NCBI RefSeq assembly: GCF_000012305.1
Contig: NC_007204.1
Span: 310,001 to 374,000, forward strand
DNA from: Psychrobacter arcticus 273-4
Lineage (GTDB): Bacteria; Pseudomonadota; Gammaproteobacteria; Pseudomonadales; Moraxellaceae
Direction of reading: 5' to 3'
Length of the DNA stretch: 64,000 nucleotides
Shown: positions 28,634-38,126 of the stretch, in pieces
Layout: each line of letters starts with the position of its first letter
Numbering within the stretch: position 1 is the first letter of the stretch
Position numbers and translations under genes: made by a program
The notes under the pieces: model-generated
What the model saw: only the letters and a program-made list of their open reading frames with translations
Databases searched by the model: none
Told to the model about the DNA's origin: nothing

Positions 28634-28963
28634 ATTAATATTACAATTTAACGTTGAGCTGATTATATGTTAGCAATTTTTACTTTATAGGCGTCATAGT
28701 TACGCGTAACAACTGAAATATTACTTATTGTAGCATTTGCACAACAGCGTGTTGATTGTGAACACCTTCTTAATACTTTTATAATAACAAAAACTGAATA
28801 TAGTCAGCGCTTATTTTATAGCGTGGCTATTTATTATTTCAGACTCTTAAATTTTAGATATCCTACTGATATAGATGATCACTGATATAGCACTCTGTTT
28901 TTTGAGCGCGTAAACGAGATAAAACAAGCCACATAAAATAATGATGAATTGAGGAAGAATGCT

Positions 28964-30565
28964 ATGGATATTATCAGTCATTTGACACGGACAGTCAGTC
29001 CAGCAGTACTTGGAGACGATCACAATCCCGCCAAGAAGAATTTGCTTGAACAGTTTTATGCTATTTTTGCGGCGCGTCTAGCAGACAATCAGACCCATGA
29101 CCGTTTTGCCAATGAAACGATTGCTCGCGATGACCAAGGTTTTTATGATCGTGTATGGACAGAAGATGCGCGTCGTGATCAAATTGCCCGTGAGCTTGCT
29201 GGTAAGCACAACGTCGATGTGGTGGCTGCTCGTGGCTTAATTGCCATGGCAGCGCCGCTTGCTTATCATGAAATCAAAAGTTTGTCAGGCACGACTCCTG
29301 TACCTCAATTTTTAAACGAAAATATTGACAGTTATCAGCGTCATATCCCTGTATGGGCAACGGCTGTATTGCCTGTTGGCGTGATTGCTGCTGCCCCTGT
29401 TTCTACTGGAGCGCATATATCAGATACGGTAAGCACAGCGCCGCTACAGCACGAAGCAGAAAAAGATGGTAGCTTTATGAAAGCGCTATTACCCATTATT
29501 GGACTGATTATTTTAGGTGCTTTGGCGTGGGCACTATTAAGAGGCTGCCAAGACAAGCCTGAGCCGGTCGGCATGCCAATTGTGACAGCGCAGCAAGCAG
29601 CGAATAGTGATGGACAGGCGGTTGCGGCTAATATGGCACCAGCATCATTGCGTATTACCACTGGTGAAAATAGTGAGCTATATGCTTGCCGTATGGATGT
29701 GGGTAATGACACGCTACAGAGCAATGTTATGACGGCACTGACTAGCGTGTTTGGTGATGCCGCTAATAATTGCCGAGCAGATATCGATGATAATTTCTCA
29801 ATTGATATGCCAGCGACTGCGCAGCTTGCCACTATTTTGTCTATTTTTAAAAACGTCCCAAATGCTAGTATGTTGGTTAAAGGCGATACGATTACAGTCA
29901 ATGCTGCTGACACTGCCGCTTTAAATAAATTGGTATCTGATTTACAAGCTGCTGCGCCAGCGATGACGGTTATTGCTGAAGGTCCGCTCAATGAGCAAAC
30001 TGAAATTGCTGACAGCTTAACAGCGTCTGAGGCAGCAATGGATAACTTGGGTCAAAACCCAGATCCTCGTGATGTAGCTCGCGCCTTAAGTCTACAAGTG
30101 GTCAATTTTGAAGTAGATAAAGCGTTGATTCCTGACGCCAACAAAGCGCTATTGGACCGTGCTGTGAAGCTGATGGAACAGGTGCCCAATATGACACTGA
30201 TGATTATTGGCCATACCGACAAAACAGCGGATGCTGCCTATAATCTAAAGCTATCAGAAGAGCGTGCTCAGGCAATGAAGGCATATTTGGTCGCACAAGG
30301 TGCTGATCCCAGTAAGCTTATGACCAAAGGTATGGGTGAGACCGATCCTATAGCGGACAATACGACAGACCAAGGTCGTTTCCGTAACCGCCGTATCGAG
30401 TTTGTGGTCTATGACGAAACGACTACGGCCAATGATGGCTTAGCAATTAGTAATGACGCGCTTGACCCAGATCTAAATCCATTAGACAGCGATAACGATG
30501 ATTTGATGCCAGACGCTGATGATGCAAGCCGTGGTACTGCATTGGATTCAGCTGCCAACAACTAA
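28964..30565 (+). CDS. OmpA-family cell-envelope protein with N-terminal cytoplasmic domain
   Basis: 533-residue protein. N-terminal domain (1-140; VSPAVLG, LLEQFYAIFAARLA) shared with the preceding gene; one transmembrane helix (about 172-192); a shared periplasmic domain (about 228-340, ELYACRMDVGNDTLQSNV); then an OmpA-like peptidoglycan-binding domain (380-483) with NFEVDKALIPDANKALLDRA, GHTDKTADAAYN and NRRIEFVVY. An acidic tail follows. It should span the inner membrane once and hold peptidoglycan in the periplasm. ATG 28964 follows GAGGAAG at good spacing; a TTG at 28949 in frame is unlikely. It has its own terminator. Confidence 0.88.
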   Translation: MDIISHLTRTVSPAVLGDDHNPAKKNLLEQFYAIFAARLADNQTHDRFANETIARDDQGFYDRVWTEDARRDQIARELAGKHNVDVVAARGLIAMAAPLAYHEIKSLSGTTPVPQFLNENIDSYQRHIPVWATAVLPVGVIAAAPVSTGAHISDTVSTAPLQHEAEKDGSFMKALLPIIGLIILGALAWALLRGCQDKPEPVGMPIVTAQQAANSDGQAVAANMAPASLRITTGENSELYACRMDVGNDTLQSNVMTALTSVFGDAANNCRADIDDNFSIDMPATAQLATILSIFKNVPNASMLVKGDTITVNAADTAALNKLVSDLQAAAPAMTVIAEGPLNEQTEIADSLTASEAAMDNLGQNPDPRDVARALSLQVVNFEVDKALIPDANKALLDRAVKLMEQVPNMTLMIIGHTDKTADAAYNLKLSEERAQAMKAYLVAQGADPSKLMTKGMGETDPIADNTTDQGRFRNRRIEFVVYDETTTANDGLAISNDALDPDLNPLDSDNDDLMPDADDASRGTALDSAANN

Positions 30566-30604
30566 GTAAAGCGTTAAAATGTTGTAAGTTAAATTATAAA
30601 ACAG

Positions 30605-30636
30605 AAAAACCGCATCTTAATCAAGATGCGGTTTTT
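30605..30636 (+). terminator. Terminator of the OmpA-family gene
   Basis: Perfect 14-bp stem (AAAAACCGCATCTT / AAGATGCGGTTTTT) with an AATC loop. Confidence 0.92.
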
Positions 30637-30685
30637 ATTTTGCTTATCTTTTTATATCAGATTAACTTGATTGCCATTTATTAGT

Positions 30686-30823
30686 TATAGTCGGTGAAAA
30701 GTAATATCGATACAACACGTATTGCTGGTGCAAATTTTTCTTGCTTGCTGTGCCTACGCAGACAGAGGCTGCAAAAAATTTACACCAGCAATACGGTAGC
30801 GACTTTAAAGTATTTCAACTATA
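30686..30823 (+). repeat. 138-bp repeat family, copy 8 (matched ATTGC arms)
   Basis: Full copy between the OmpA-family terminator and the nagZ stop codon, four bases away from the latter. Arms pair perfectly in the GTATTGC/GCAATAC version, like the neighbouring copy at 28435. Confidence 0.95.
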
Positions 30824-30827
30824 GTTA

Positions 30828-31910
30828 TTATATATAACTGGTTGGGTCTTTTAGCTCAAGGTTAGCTGATGCTTGAGATTCTAATTGAGTAGGAAAGAAC
30901 GTCTGTGAGATATTTATTTTTGCCTGTTGCCAATAGTCAAACTGCTGACAAGTAGATTCGAGATCGCCTTGCCAAGCCGGTATCTGCCCACACATGGTCT
31001 TGATGCGTTTTTGATTGGGATAGGGCAGCGCTTGCGCCGCTTTTGCCGCCTCATGAGCGGCGACGCGGTCGTTACAGACCAAAGCAATATCGCAACCGGC
31101 TTCAATCGCTGCTGTGACGCGTGCACTGACATCACCCGCCGCTTTTGCCCCTGCCATAGACAAGTCATCAGAAAATAACACACCCTCAAAATTTAGCTGT
31201 TCACGAATGATGTCTTTGAGCCAAATTTTAGAAAATCCCGCTGGTTTATTATCTACTTGTGAAAAAATCACATGCGCTGGCATCAAAGCGTCGAGCCATG
31301 GCAACGTTTGCGCAAATGGTTGCATATCACTGTTCATAATATCATCTAAGCTACGGTCATCAATGGCTTCAGCGACGTGCGAGTCGGGAGCTATCGAACC
31401 GTGACCAGGGAAATGCTTGCCTGTTGTTGCCATGCCAGCAGCTTTCATGCCTCGCATAAACTGGCTTGCCAGAGCGATGATGGCTTGAGGATCATGGTGA
31501 AAGCTGCGATCGCCAATAACTTGGCTAATACCATCTCTATCGAGCACCGGTGCAAAGCTCAAATCTATGCCTACTGCCAATACTTCCGCCGCCATCAAAT
31601 AGCCACAATCATAAGCACATTCGAGGGCGCGATTGGGGTCTTGGTTAAATAACTCACCAAGCCTGCCCATCGCTGGCAATGGCGTAAAACCGTTACGTAA
31701 TCTGGCAACGCGCCCCCCTTCTTGATCGACCCCAATCAGGATATCGGCATTGTGACAACGTATGTCGTCACACAGCGCGCGCACTTGGGCGGCATCTGTA
31801 ACGTTTCTGGCGAACAAAATGACCCCACCAACTTGTGCTTGTCTAATTAGGCTGACATCTTCAGCCGTCAGCGCGGTACTATCGATATCAATCATTAAAA
31901 CACCATACAT
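30828..31910 (-). CDS. nagZ: Beta-N-acetylhexosaminidase NagZ
   Basis: Cytoplasmic glycoside hydrolase family 3 enzyme that removes GlcNAc from anhydro-muropeptides in peptidoglycan recycling. The 360-residue protein has GVDQEGGRVARL (about 60-71), FAPVLD, the GH3 signature KHFPGHG (165-171) followed by DSH (176-178, His acid/base), and the nucleophile region LFSDDLSM. Single-domain length matches NagZ rather than large GH3 beta-glucosidases. It starts at 31910 and is divergent from prc. Confidence 0.95.
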   Translation of the reverse strand: MYGVLMIDIDSTALTAEDVSLIRQAQVGGVILFARNVTDAAQVRALCDDIRCHNADILIGVDQEGGRVARLRNGFTPLPAMGRLGELFNQDPNRALECAYDCGYLMAAEVLAVGIDLSFAPVLDRDGISQVIGDRSFHHDPQAIIALASQFMRGMKAAGMATTGKHFPGHGSIAPDSHVAEAIDDRSLDDIMNSDMQPFAQTLPWLDALMPAHVIFSQVDNKPAGFSKIWLKDIIREQLNFEGVLFSDDLSMAGAKAAGDVSARVTAAIEAGCDIALVCNDRVAAHEAAKAAQALPYPNQKRIKTMCGQIPAWQGDLESTCQQFDYWQQAKINISQTFFPTQLESQASANLELKDPTSYI

Positions 31911-32389
31911 TGCGTGATCCTTATGAGGTTATATATTGTTATATGATACGTTAAACTAAAAAATAACGATAAATGACATCTATTATTCATCGCCATTAGG
32001 GTCTTATTATGACAGTAATTGCGAGCCGAGCATAATGTATCACGGGAAGACATTTGAAGACATTTTAATACATTGACTGATATTCGTTAAATAGATACGT
32101 CTGGTTTATGCAGTAGGACATTTGGTATGTTAGGGCGCAGCGTGTAAGATTGTTTATACAGTTTGAGACAGAGCTATATTTATGGCCATGCTAGTATTGA
32201 TTGGTTTTTTAACGACAAAGCCAACATAATCCATATGTAGATATAAGCTTTTAGTGCTAGCGTAACGCATGGTTTAGTGTTAAATATAAGAGAGTAAAAA
32301 TAGCTAGATTTTATGGACAGCCGTTTATAGATATTTTTTGATTTTGCTAAAAATAAAGCATACTTTTCACTTAAAATAATTAGGTATAT
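31911..32389. other. Divergent nagZ-prc intergenic region
   Basis: AT-rich 479-bp spacer. It must hold both promoters. No repeat copy and no credible small gene was seen. Confidence 0.4.
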
Positions 32390-34603
32390 ATGATGAAAAA
32401 ACAACCAGCACAGTGGTTACTCAGTGCAGCGTCAGTGGGCATCGCAGGTTTAATTCTTACCCAAAGCTATGGCACCGCAGTAGCTGATACCAATACCGAA
32501 GGCTTTAAACAAACGCCTGAGCAACAGGTTACCACGCGCCAAGTAGCGGCATTGCTGGATCGCAGTCATTATCTTAATCAGCCACTCGATACGGCGACTG
32601 GTAGCGAGATTTTGTCTATGTATATCGATAGCCTTGACCCAAACCATACGCTGTTTTTGCAATCTGATGTCGATGAGTTTAAGAAAAAGTATGCCGATGA
32701 GTTTGGCGTGCGCTTAAAGCGTGGTGATTTATCTGCTGGGGTAGAGGTGTTTGAGCGCTATCGTAAACGCTCAAATGAGTATTTTGCCATGGCAAAAAAG
32801 ATGCTAAAAACGGATATTAATTTAACCAGCAAGGATACCATTGTCCTTGACCGTGAAAAACTCAATCATTTTAAAACCAAAAAAGAGCAGCGCGACTATT
32901 GGACAAGTCAGTTGAAGTTTCAGTTGATGAGTATTACTTTAGGTAAAGAAGATGAGAAAGCAAAAGAAAAGGTATTTTTAGACAACCCAGATATCACGCG
33001 CGGTCAAGATTTAGTACGTAATGACGAACGTACGCCTAGTGAGATTTTGCTTAATCGTTTATCTCGTCAGCAAGAACAGTTTACCCGTCTAAAAGATGAT
33101 GAGATTATGGAAACCATCTTAAACACGGCGATGCTGACCTACGATCCGCACAGTAATTATTATGCACCGATTCAAGCCAATGAGCTACAAATCCAATCTA
33201 GTTTACAGTTAGAAGGCGTTGGGGTATCTATCCGTCCTGATCGCAAAAACCCAGACTATACGCGCATTGTAACTTTAGTCGATGGGGGTCCTGCGGCAAA
33301 GTCGGGTCAAATTAAGCCCAATGACTTAATTATTGGTATTGCCCAAGACGGTAAGACTATGACCGATGTAGTTGGCTGGTCAACGCGTGAAATCGTCAGC
33401 CTAATTCGTGGTAAGCGCGGCACATCGGTGACGATTAAAGTACGTCAGCCCAATACCCCTGATGCCAGTGCCCGTAATGTGACTGTGGTGCGTGATATCA
33501 TTCAACAAGAAGAATCAGGTGTTACTCAGCGTGTCGTTGAAGTTCAGCGTCCAAATATTGATAAGACCCCAAAGCGTATCGGTGTCCTTGAGATCCCGAG
33601 TTTTTATCTAAACTACCGCGCTCGCCGTAATGGTGAGGACTACCGTAGCGTTAGTATCGATACCGAAAAAGCACTTAAAGAGCTTAATACAAAGAATATA
33701 GACGGTCTAGTCGTTGATCTACGTAACAATCCGGGTGGCTCGCTAGATGAAGTTGCCAAGATGCTAGGCTTCTTTATTAAGAGTGGTCCGCTGGTACAGA
33801 TTCGTGATAATCGTGGCAATATCCAAGTTTACCGTGATGACGATGGTGGTGAGCAGTTGTATGATGGCAAGGTAGTCGTTCTGACGAACCTAGCGTCTGC
33901 GTCAGCAAGTGAAATCTTTGCAGCCGCCATTCAGGATTATGGACGTGGCTTGGTGGTCGGTAGTACCACGACAGGTAAAGGCTCAGCGCAAATCCAATTA
34001 GACAGTTTGGCACTTGGTTCTGCAACGTTAACGCAGCGTAAATTCTATCGTATCACTGGTGGTAGTACACAGAATAAAGGCGTGGTGCCTGATGTTGAAT
34101 TGGTCAATATCTATGACAATGCAACCTTTGGCGAGCGCGCACAGAAAAAAGCCTTGCCTTGGGATACGATAAAGACAGCACCGTATAAGCCTGAAGGTAA
34201 ATTTACGTCGAATACCTTAGCGACGCTAAACCAACAATCAAAAATTCGTCAACAAAAAAATCCTCAGTTCGTTTATTTATCAACGCTCAATGATATCCGT
34301 AATATGGAAGATGAGAAAAAGCCAGTTGCGCTCGATATCAATAAACGCCGTGCTAAAATGCAGCTGATAGAAAAACGCTCATTAGAGGTTGAAAATAAGC
34401 GTCTGATTGCAACTGGTGAGCGTCCTTATGCCAACTGGAATACTTATCAAGCGGCAATGGATGCTAAGTTTGAAGAGCGTAGTCAGATGAAGGCGGGTGA
34501 GCGTCCAGAGTTACCAGAAGATGAAGCCTTCATCAATGAAGCGGCTTATATCATGCTGAGTACTGAGCCGAAAACGCTAAGCAGTCCTGAAGAAAAGCCA
34601 TAA
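32390..34603 (+). CDS. prc: Tail-specific periplasmic protease Prc (Tsp/CtpA)
   Basis: C-terminal processing protease that degrades periplasmic proteins and trims envelope proteins such as peptidoglycan hydrolases and PBP3. The 737-residue precursor has a signal segment (about 8-32), an N-terminal helical region, a PDZ domain (about 270-355, LEGVGVSI...GPAAKSGQIKPNDLI), the S41 core with VVDLRNNPGGSL, and a C-terminal DUF3340 region. By alignment with E. coli Tsp the catalytic residues are S505, D516 and K530 (SASASEIF...QDYGRG...TTGKGSAQ). Adjacent ATGs at 32390 and 32393; TAGG lies upstream. Confidence 0.95.
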   Translation: MMKKQPAQWLLSAASVGIAGLILTQSYGTAVADTNTEGFKQTPEQQVTTRQVAALLDRSHYLNQPLDTATGSEILSMYIDSLDPNHTLFLQSDVDEFKKKYADEFGVRLKRGDLSAGVEVFERYRKRSNEYFAMAKKMLKTDINLTSKDTIVLDREKLNHFKTKKEQRDYWTSQLKFQLMSITLGKEDEKAKEKVFLDNPDITRGQDLVRNDERTPSEILLNRLSRQQEQFTRLKDDEIMETILNTAMLTYDPHSNYYAPIQANELQIQSSLQLEGVGVSIRPDRKNPDYTRIVTLVDGGPAAKSGQIKPNDLIIGIAQDGKTMTDVVGWSTREIVSLIRGKRGTSVTIKVRQPNTPDASARNVTVVRDIIQQEESGVTQRVVEVQRPNIDKTPKRIGVLEIPSFYLNYRARRNGEDYRSVSIDTEKALKELNTKNIDGLVVDLRNNPGGSLDEVAKMLGFFIKSGPLVQIRDNRGNIQVYRDDDGGEQLYDGKVVVLTNLASASASEIFAAAIQDYGRGLVVGSTTTGKGSAQIQLDSLALGSATLTQRKFYRITGGSTQNKGVVPDVELVNIYDNATFGERAQKKALPWDTIKTAPYKPEGKFTSNTLATLNQQSKIRQQKNPQFVYLSTLNDIRNMEDEKKPVALDINKRRAKMQLIEKRSLEVENKRLIATGERPYANWNTYQAAMDAKFEERSQMKAGERPELPEDEAFINEAAYIMLSTEPKTLSSPEEKP

Positions 34604-34637
34604 GAAAGCACTGTAAATTATTATTCATTCAGCTGTT

Positions 34638-34683
34638 TAAACGTCAATGCATGTAAGCATATGCTTACATGCATTGACGTTTA
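34638..34683. repeat. Perfect 46-bp palindrome downstream of prc
   Basis: A loopless, fully symmetric sequence centred on GCATATGC: AAACGTCAATGCATGTAAG and its exact complement. It lies 35 bp after the prc stop codon. It could act as a prc terminator, but the T run is only three bases. Confidence 0.9.
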
Positions 34684-35004
34684 GACCTCTTACTTAGTTT
34701 GGGTCAATCTGCGATTATACATATACGGCACGATTGAACGAAAAGGTTCAGAGGTACTAGGGATTGGTATCTGGAAAGTCGCATAAGGGATAGGTAGTTT
34801 GCTGATTAGGGATGATAGGGCTGGATGCCCGACCGTTATAAAATACTTCGGGATTAAGTATTGAATGACAGTAACATGGATGGTTGGTAATAAAAGCCGC
34901 ATAATGCTAGTCGTTATGCGGCTTTGTTACGTCTGGGCTTTGTCATATCTAAAGGGTGTTCGTCTTAAGTAAGTATGGATAAAAACCTTTAAAATTTGCC
35001 CATT

Positions 35005-35040
35005 AAAAAGGGTTAATAGAAAAATCTACTAACCCTTTTT
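35005..35040. terminator. Terminator downstream of slyD
   Basis: AAAAAGGGTTA pairs with TAACCCTTTTT, extended by TAGA/TCTA with a four-base loop; T runs occur on both strands, so it can serve slyD and readthrough from prc. The 34684-35004 stretch holds no gene that I recognise. Confidence 0.9.
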
Positions 35041-35100
35041 GATAAATGATGTGAAGCATCACTTATCACCTAAGCATCTAACACGATAATCAATCAGTGA

Positions 35101-35586
35101 TTAGTGCTCAACGCCACCTGCGCCATGTACATGACCGTGGTTTAGTTCATCTTCAGTAGCAGCACGCACTTCTTGGATTTCAACATCAAAAGTCAAACGC
35201 TTGCCAGCTAGTGGATGGTTTGCATCAACAGTCACTTCTTTGTCACTGACAGCGGTGACAGTCACTAGCATGACTTGACCACCAGCTTCTGACTGAAACT
35301 GCATACCAGGCTGGATATCTTCAACGCCTTGGAAGTTGTCACGTGGTACATGTTGTACCGCTTGTTCTTGATACTCGCCGTAACCATCAGCAGGCTCAAC
35401 AACAGCATTGACTCTTTCGCCAGCAGATTTGCCTTCTAGTTGTTGCTCTAGACCTGGGATGATATTGCTGTGACCATGCAAATAAGCAAGTGGTTGACCT
35501 TCTGGAGACTGGTCAAGGATATTGCCTTCGTCGTCTTTTAAAGTGTAGTTAAACTTGACGGCAGTGTCTTTTGCGATAGTAGTCAT
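35101..35586 (-). CDS. slyD: FKBP-type peptidyl-prolyl isomerase SlyD
   Basis: Cytoplasmic proline isomerase and chaperone with metal-binding capacity. The 161-residue protein begins with the FKBP half VKFNYTLKDDEGNILDQS and PLAYLHGHSNIIPGLE, has an inserted chaperone flap (about residues 73-125), and returns to FKBP sequence at HPLAGKRLTFDVEIQEVR. The C-terminal tail is short with a few His residues (HGHVHGAGGVEH), unlike the long His/Cys-rich nickel-binding tail of E. coli SlyD. Single gene with its own terminator. Confidence 0.93.
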   Translation of the reverse strand: MTTIAKDTAVKFNYTLKDDEGNILDQSPEGQPLAYLHGHSNIIPGLEQQLEGKSAGERVNAVVEPADGYGEYQEQAVQHVPRDNFQGVEDIQPGMQFQSEAGGQVMLVTVTAVSDKEVTVDANHPLAGKRLTFDVEIQEVRAATEDELNHGHVHGAGGVEH

Positions 35587-35828
35587 AAATTATCCTAAAT
35601 ATGTTGATATTAAAAATTAAATACGGTTGCAATAAACCTAAAAAAGCCAATCAGCCAGCCAAATAGCCACGTCATCAGTTAATTATCATCAGTTTATTAG
35701 GGTAACTTTAGCAGTTAGCCTCTTTAATTGCGATAACTCCCATAACTTTCAAGGTTAAAACAACAAAAAAATGCCAATTAATCGTGTAATTGAGCAAAAT
35801 AATCAGTATTTTTAGTATATTTACCAAA

Positions 35829-35966
35829 TATAGTCGGTGAAAAATAATATCGATACAATACGTACTGCTGGTGCAAATTTTTCTTGCTTGCTGTGCCTAC
35901 GCAGACAGAGGCTGCAAAAAATTTACACCAGCAATACGGTAGCGACTTTAAAGTATTTCAACGATA
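35829..35966 (+). repeat. 138-bp repeat family, copy 9
   Basis: Full copy in the 461-bp region between slyD and the M61 peptidase gene, ending 81 bp before that gene's start. Left arm is intermediate (GTACTGCTGG) against CCAGCAATAC; the right end reads CAACGATA. Confidence 0.95.
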
Positions 35967-36047
35967 GCGTCTTGCTGGTTTTAGGTCTGCCGGTTGCGTT
36001 TTTGAGCAATGACTTCTACCATAGCGATAACTATAAGGATAAAAAAT

Positions 36048-38033
36048 ATGACGTCCATCTCTCATGCTGCCAATAATCAGCTATCTGATATTCATTATCA
36101 ATTCGACTTTGAGCGTTTTTTAGAGCATCTGGTTGATGTTACGCTTAGGTTTACGGCAGATATAGACGCGCCAAACTTATGGTTGCCGGCATGGATACCG
36201 GGCAGTTATTTGATGCGTGAATTTGCCCGCAATATTACTGCGGTACATTATGAGGTAGTAGATTGTCCAATAGGAAAGAAGCAATCAGTAGATAGCAAAG
36301 CTGTGGACAATGACGCAAAACCTAACAGGCATCGCGCGCAAAAAATAGATAAGCATACTTGGCAGTTGCCCCAGGCGAGGGCGGGACAAACGATAAGCGT
36401 ATATTATGAAGTATACTGTTATGATTTATCGGTGCGCACGGCTTATGTCGATCAGCAGCGTCTATACGGCAATTTTACTTCTTTGGCATTGGCGGTTAAT
36501 GGGCAAGAGCAATCACCAGTACAAGTCAGTTTGATGGTACCCGAAGCCTTTTTTGTTGATAAAAAGAAGGAACAAGTATTATTGGCATGTGGACTTAAAG
36601 CCACGAATTTACAAAGCGATGAGCGAGACTTATATGATGAGCGAGACTTATATAGTGTGCAAGCGGACAGCTATCACGAACTGATTGATTATCCGTTTGA
36701 GATTGCGATACAGGAGAAGTTTGATTTTATTATTCAAGACAGTCAGCACCAGACGCTGAGCCATCAATTTTTCCTCGCGGGTAAGCACAATGCCAATATG
36801 GGGCGACTGCAGCAAGACCTCACTCAGATTTGTCAGACCTATCTCAATTGGTTGGGTGCCGCGCCGTTTGATGATTATACTTTTATGACCTATGCCAGCG
36901 GGCAAGATTATGGCGGTTTGGAGCACATCAATTCGACCAGTCTGATTACCCCGCGCCGTGATTTACCTCGTATCAATGAGCCAGCAGTACCAAGCAGTGA
37001 TTATCAACGATTTTTAGGCTTATGTAGCCATGAGTATTTTCATGCGTGGTGGGTTAAGACTGTGCGTCCCGATGTGATGCTAGAGGTGGATTTGCGCCGC
37101 GAAGCTTTTACGCCTTTGCTATGGGTGTTTGAAGGCTTTACCTCTTATATTGACGATTTTATGCTGCAAGCGTCAGGAGTCATTGATAAGGTAAGCTATC
37201 TGAAGTTATTGGCAGAACAAATTAATCGCTATTATCAAACGCCGGGCCGCGCGCAGCAAAGTGTGGCAGAATCGAGCTTTGATGCGTGGATTAAGCTGTA
37301 TCGCAATGATGAAAATACCGGCAATGCTGGTATCAGCTATTACAATAAAGGCGCTTTGGTAGCGTTATGCTTAGATTTAACGCTGCTAGAAAAAAGTGCG
37401 GGACGTTATCGCTTATTTGATGTGGTAAAAGGTTTTTATGAACAAGCGCGGCAAAATGAAAGCAAGCGCATCGGTATCAGTAGTGCGGATATGGGGACTG
37501 TAATCGGGCAATTTATGCCAGTAGCAGAGTGGCAAGAGTTTGAACGTCGCTATATTAATGGCGTTGAAGAGTTACCGATTGAGAAATTGCTGGCTGCTAA
37601 CGGCATTCAGTTTTATACCAATAATAAAGAAACCGCTGACAAGCATGTGCCGTGGGGTATGAGGTGTACTGAAACGCCAGCTGGGATCAAGATCAATCGC
37701 GTGACGCGTGGAAGTGCAGCGGCAAAAGCTGGACTCTCAGCACATGATGTTATTATCGCAATTGATGGTATTAAAGCGGATAACAAACAATTAGCACTAT
37801 TCAATGATGCATCGCACGACATTGAATGCCATTTGTTTCGCCGTGATGAGCTGATGATGGTCAAGGTTTTACCCAGAGTGCTCAACGATAATACCCATGC
37901 AAAAAATAGTTTAGAAAAAGTATTTCCGCATAGTGTTAGCTTGCGTTTCTTGAGAGCTGATCTTGAAAACGATTTAGGTCACTCAAATACGGAAGAAAAT
38001 TGGCTTAATGTAATGCAGATTTATAATGATTAA
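36048..38033 (+). CDS. M61 family aminopeptidase with PDZ domain
   Basis: 661-residue protein of the M61 (glycyl aminopeptidase) family. An N-terminal beta domain (LWLPAWIPGSYLMREFARNI, about 44-63) is followed by the gluzincin core. The zinc motif is HEYFH (H328, E329, H332), GGLEH (289-293) precedes it, and the third ligand is probably the Glu of WVFEGFTSYIDD. A PDZ domain follows near residues 555-610 (ITRGSAAAKAG-like, read as VTRGSAAAKAGLSAHDVI). No signal peptide is evident. Residues 191-202 contain DERDLY twice, from an exact 18-bp tandem duplication. I chose the ATG at 36048, with AAGGAT upstream, over 36009. Confidence 0.88.
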   Translation: MTSISHAANNQLSDIHYQFDFERFLEHLVDVTLRFTADIDAPNLWLPAWIPGSYLMREFARNITAVHYEVVDCPIGKKQSVDSKAVDNDAKPNRHRAQKIDKHTWQLPQARAGQTISVYYEVYCYDLSVRTAYVDQQRLYGNFTSLALAVNGQEQSPVQVSLMVPEAFFVDKKKEQVLLACGLKATNLQSDERDLYDERDLYSVQADSYHELIDYPFEIAIQEKFDFIIQDSQHQTLSHQFFLAGKHNANMGRLQQDLTQICQTYLNWLGAAPFDDYTFMTYASGQDYGGLEHINSTSLITPRRDLPRINEPAVPSSDYQRFLGLCSHEYFHAWWVKTVRPDVMLEVDLRREAFTPLLWVFEGFTSYIDDFMLQASGVIDKVSYLKLLAEQINRYYQTPGRAQQSVAESSFDAWIKLYRNDENTGNAGISYYNKGALVALCLDLTLLEKSAGRYRLFDVVKGFYEQARQNESKRIGISSADMGTVIGQFMPVAEWQEFERRYINGVEELPIEKLLAANGIQFYTNNKETADKHVPWGMRCTETPAGIKINRVTRGSAAAKAGLSAHDVIIAIDGIKADNKQLALFNDASHDIECHLFRRDELMMVKVLPRVLNDNTHAKNSLEKVFPHSVSLRFLRADLENDLGHSNTEENWLNVMQIYND

Positions 38034-38126
38034 GCTTCTTAATCATATAAGCGTCGGAAATTAATAACCATATCGTAAAAAATCCATGTTTAATGAAATG
38101 AACCCCAAATCTTGGACGGTTTACGT

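Noticed and set aside
28443..28673. Open frames of 60-79 codons beginning inside the 138-bp repeat (MKSNIDTTR-type peptides), seen at several copies
   Set aside because: The frame is carried by repeat identity and runs into unrelated flanking sequence each time. Starts are GTG without ribosome binding sites, and some copies break the frame with tandem expansions.
34690..34902. 70-codon minus-strand frame between prc and slyD
   Set aside because: No recognisable similarity, no start signal, and it begins next to a palindrome in a convergent spacer.
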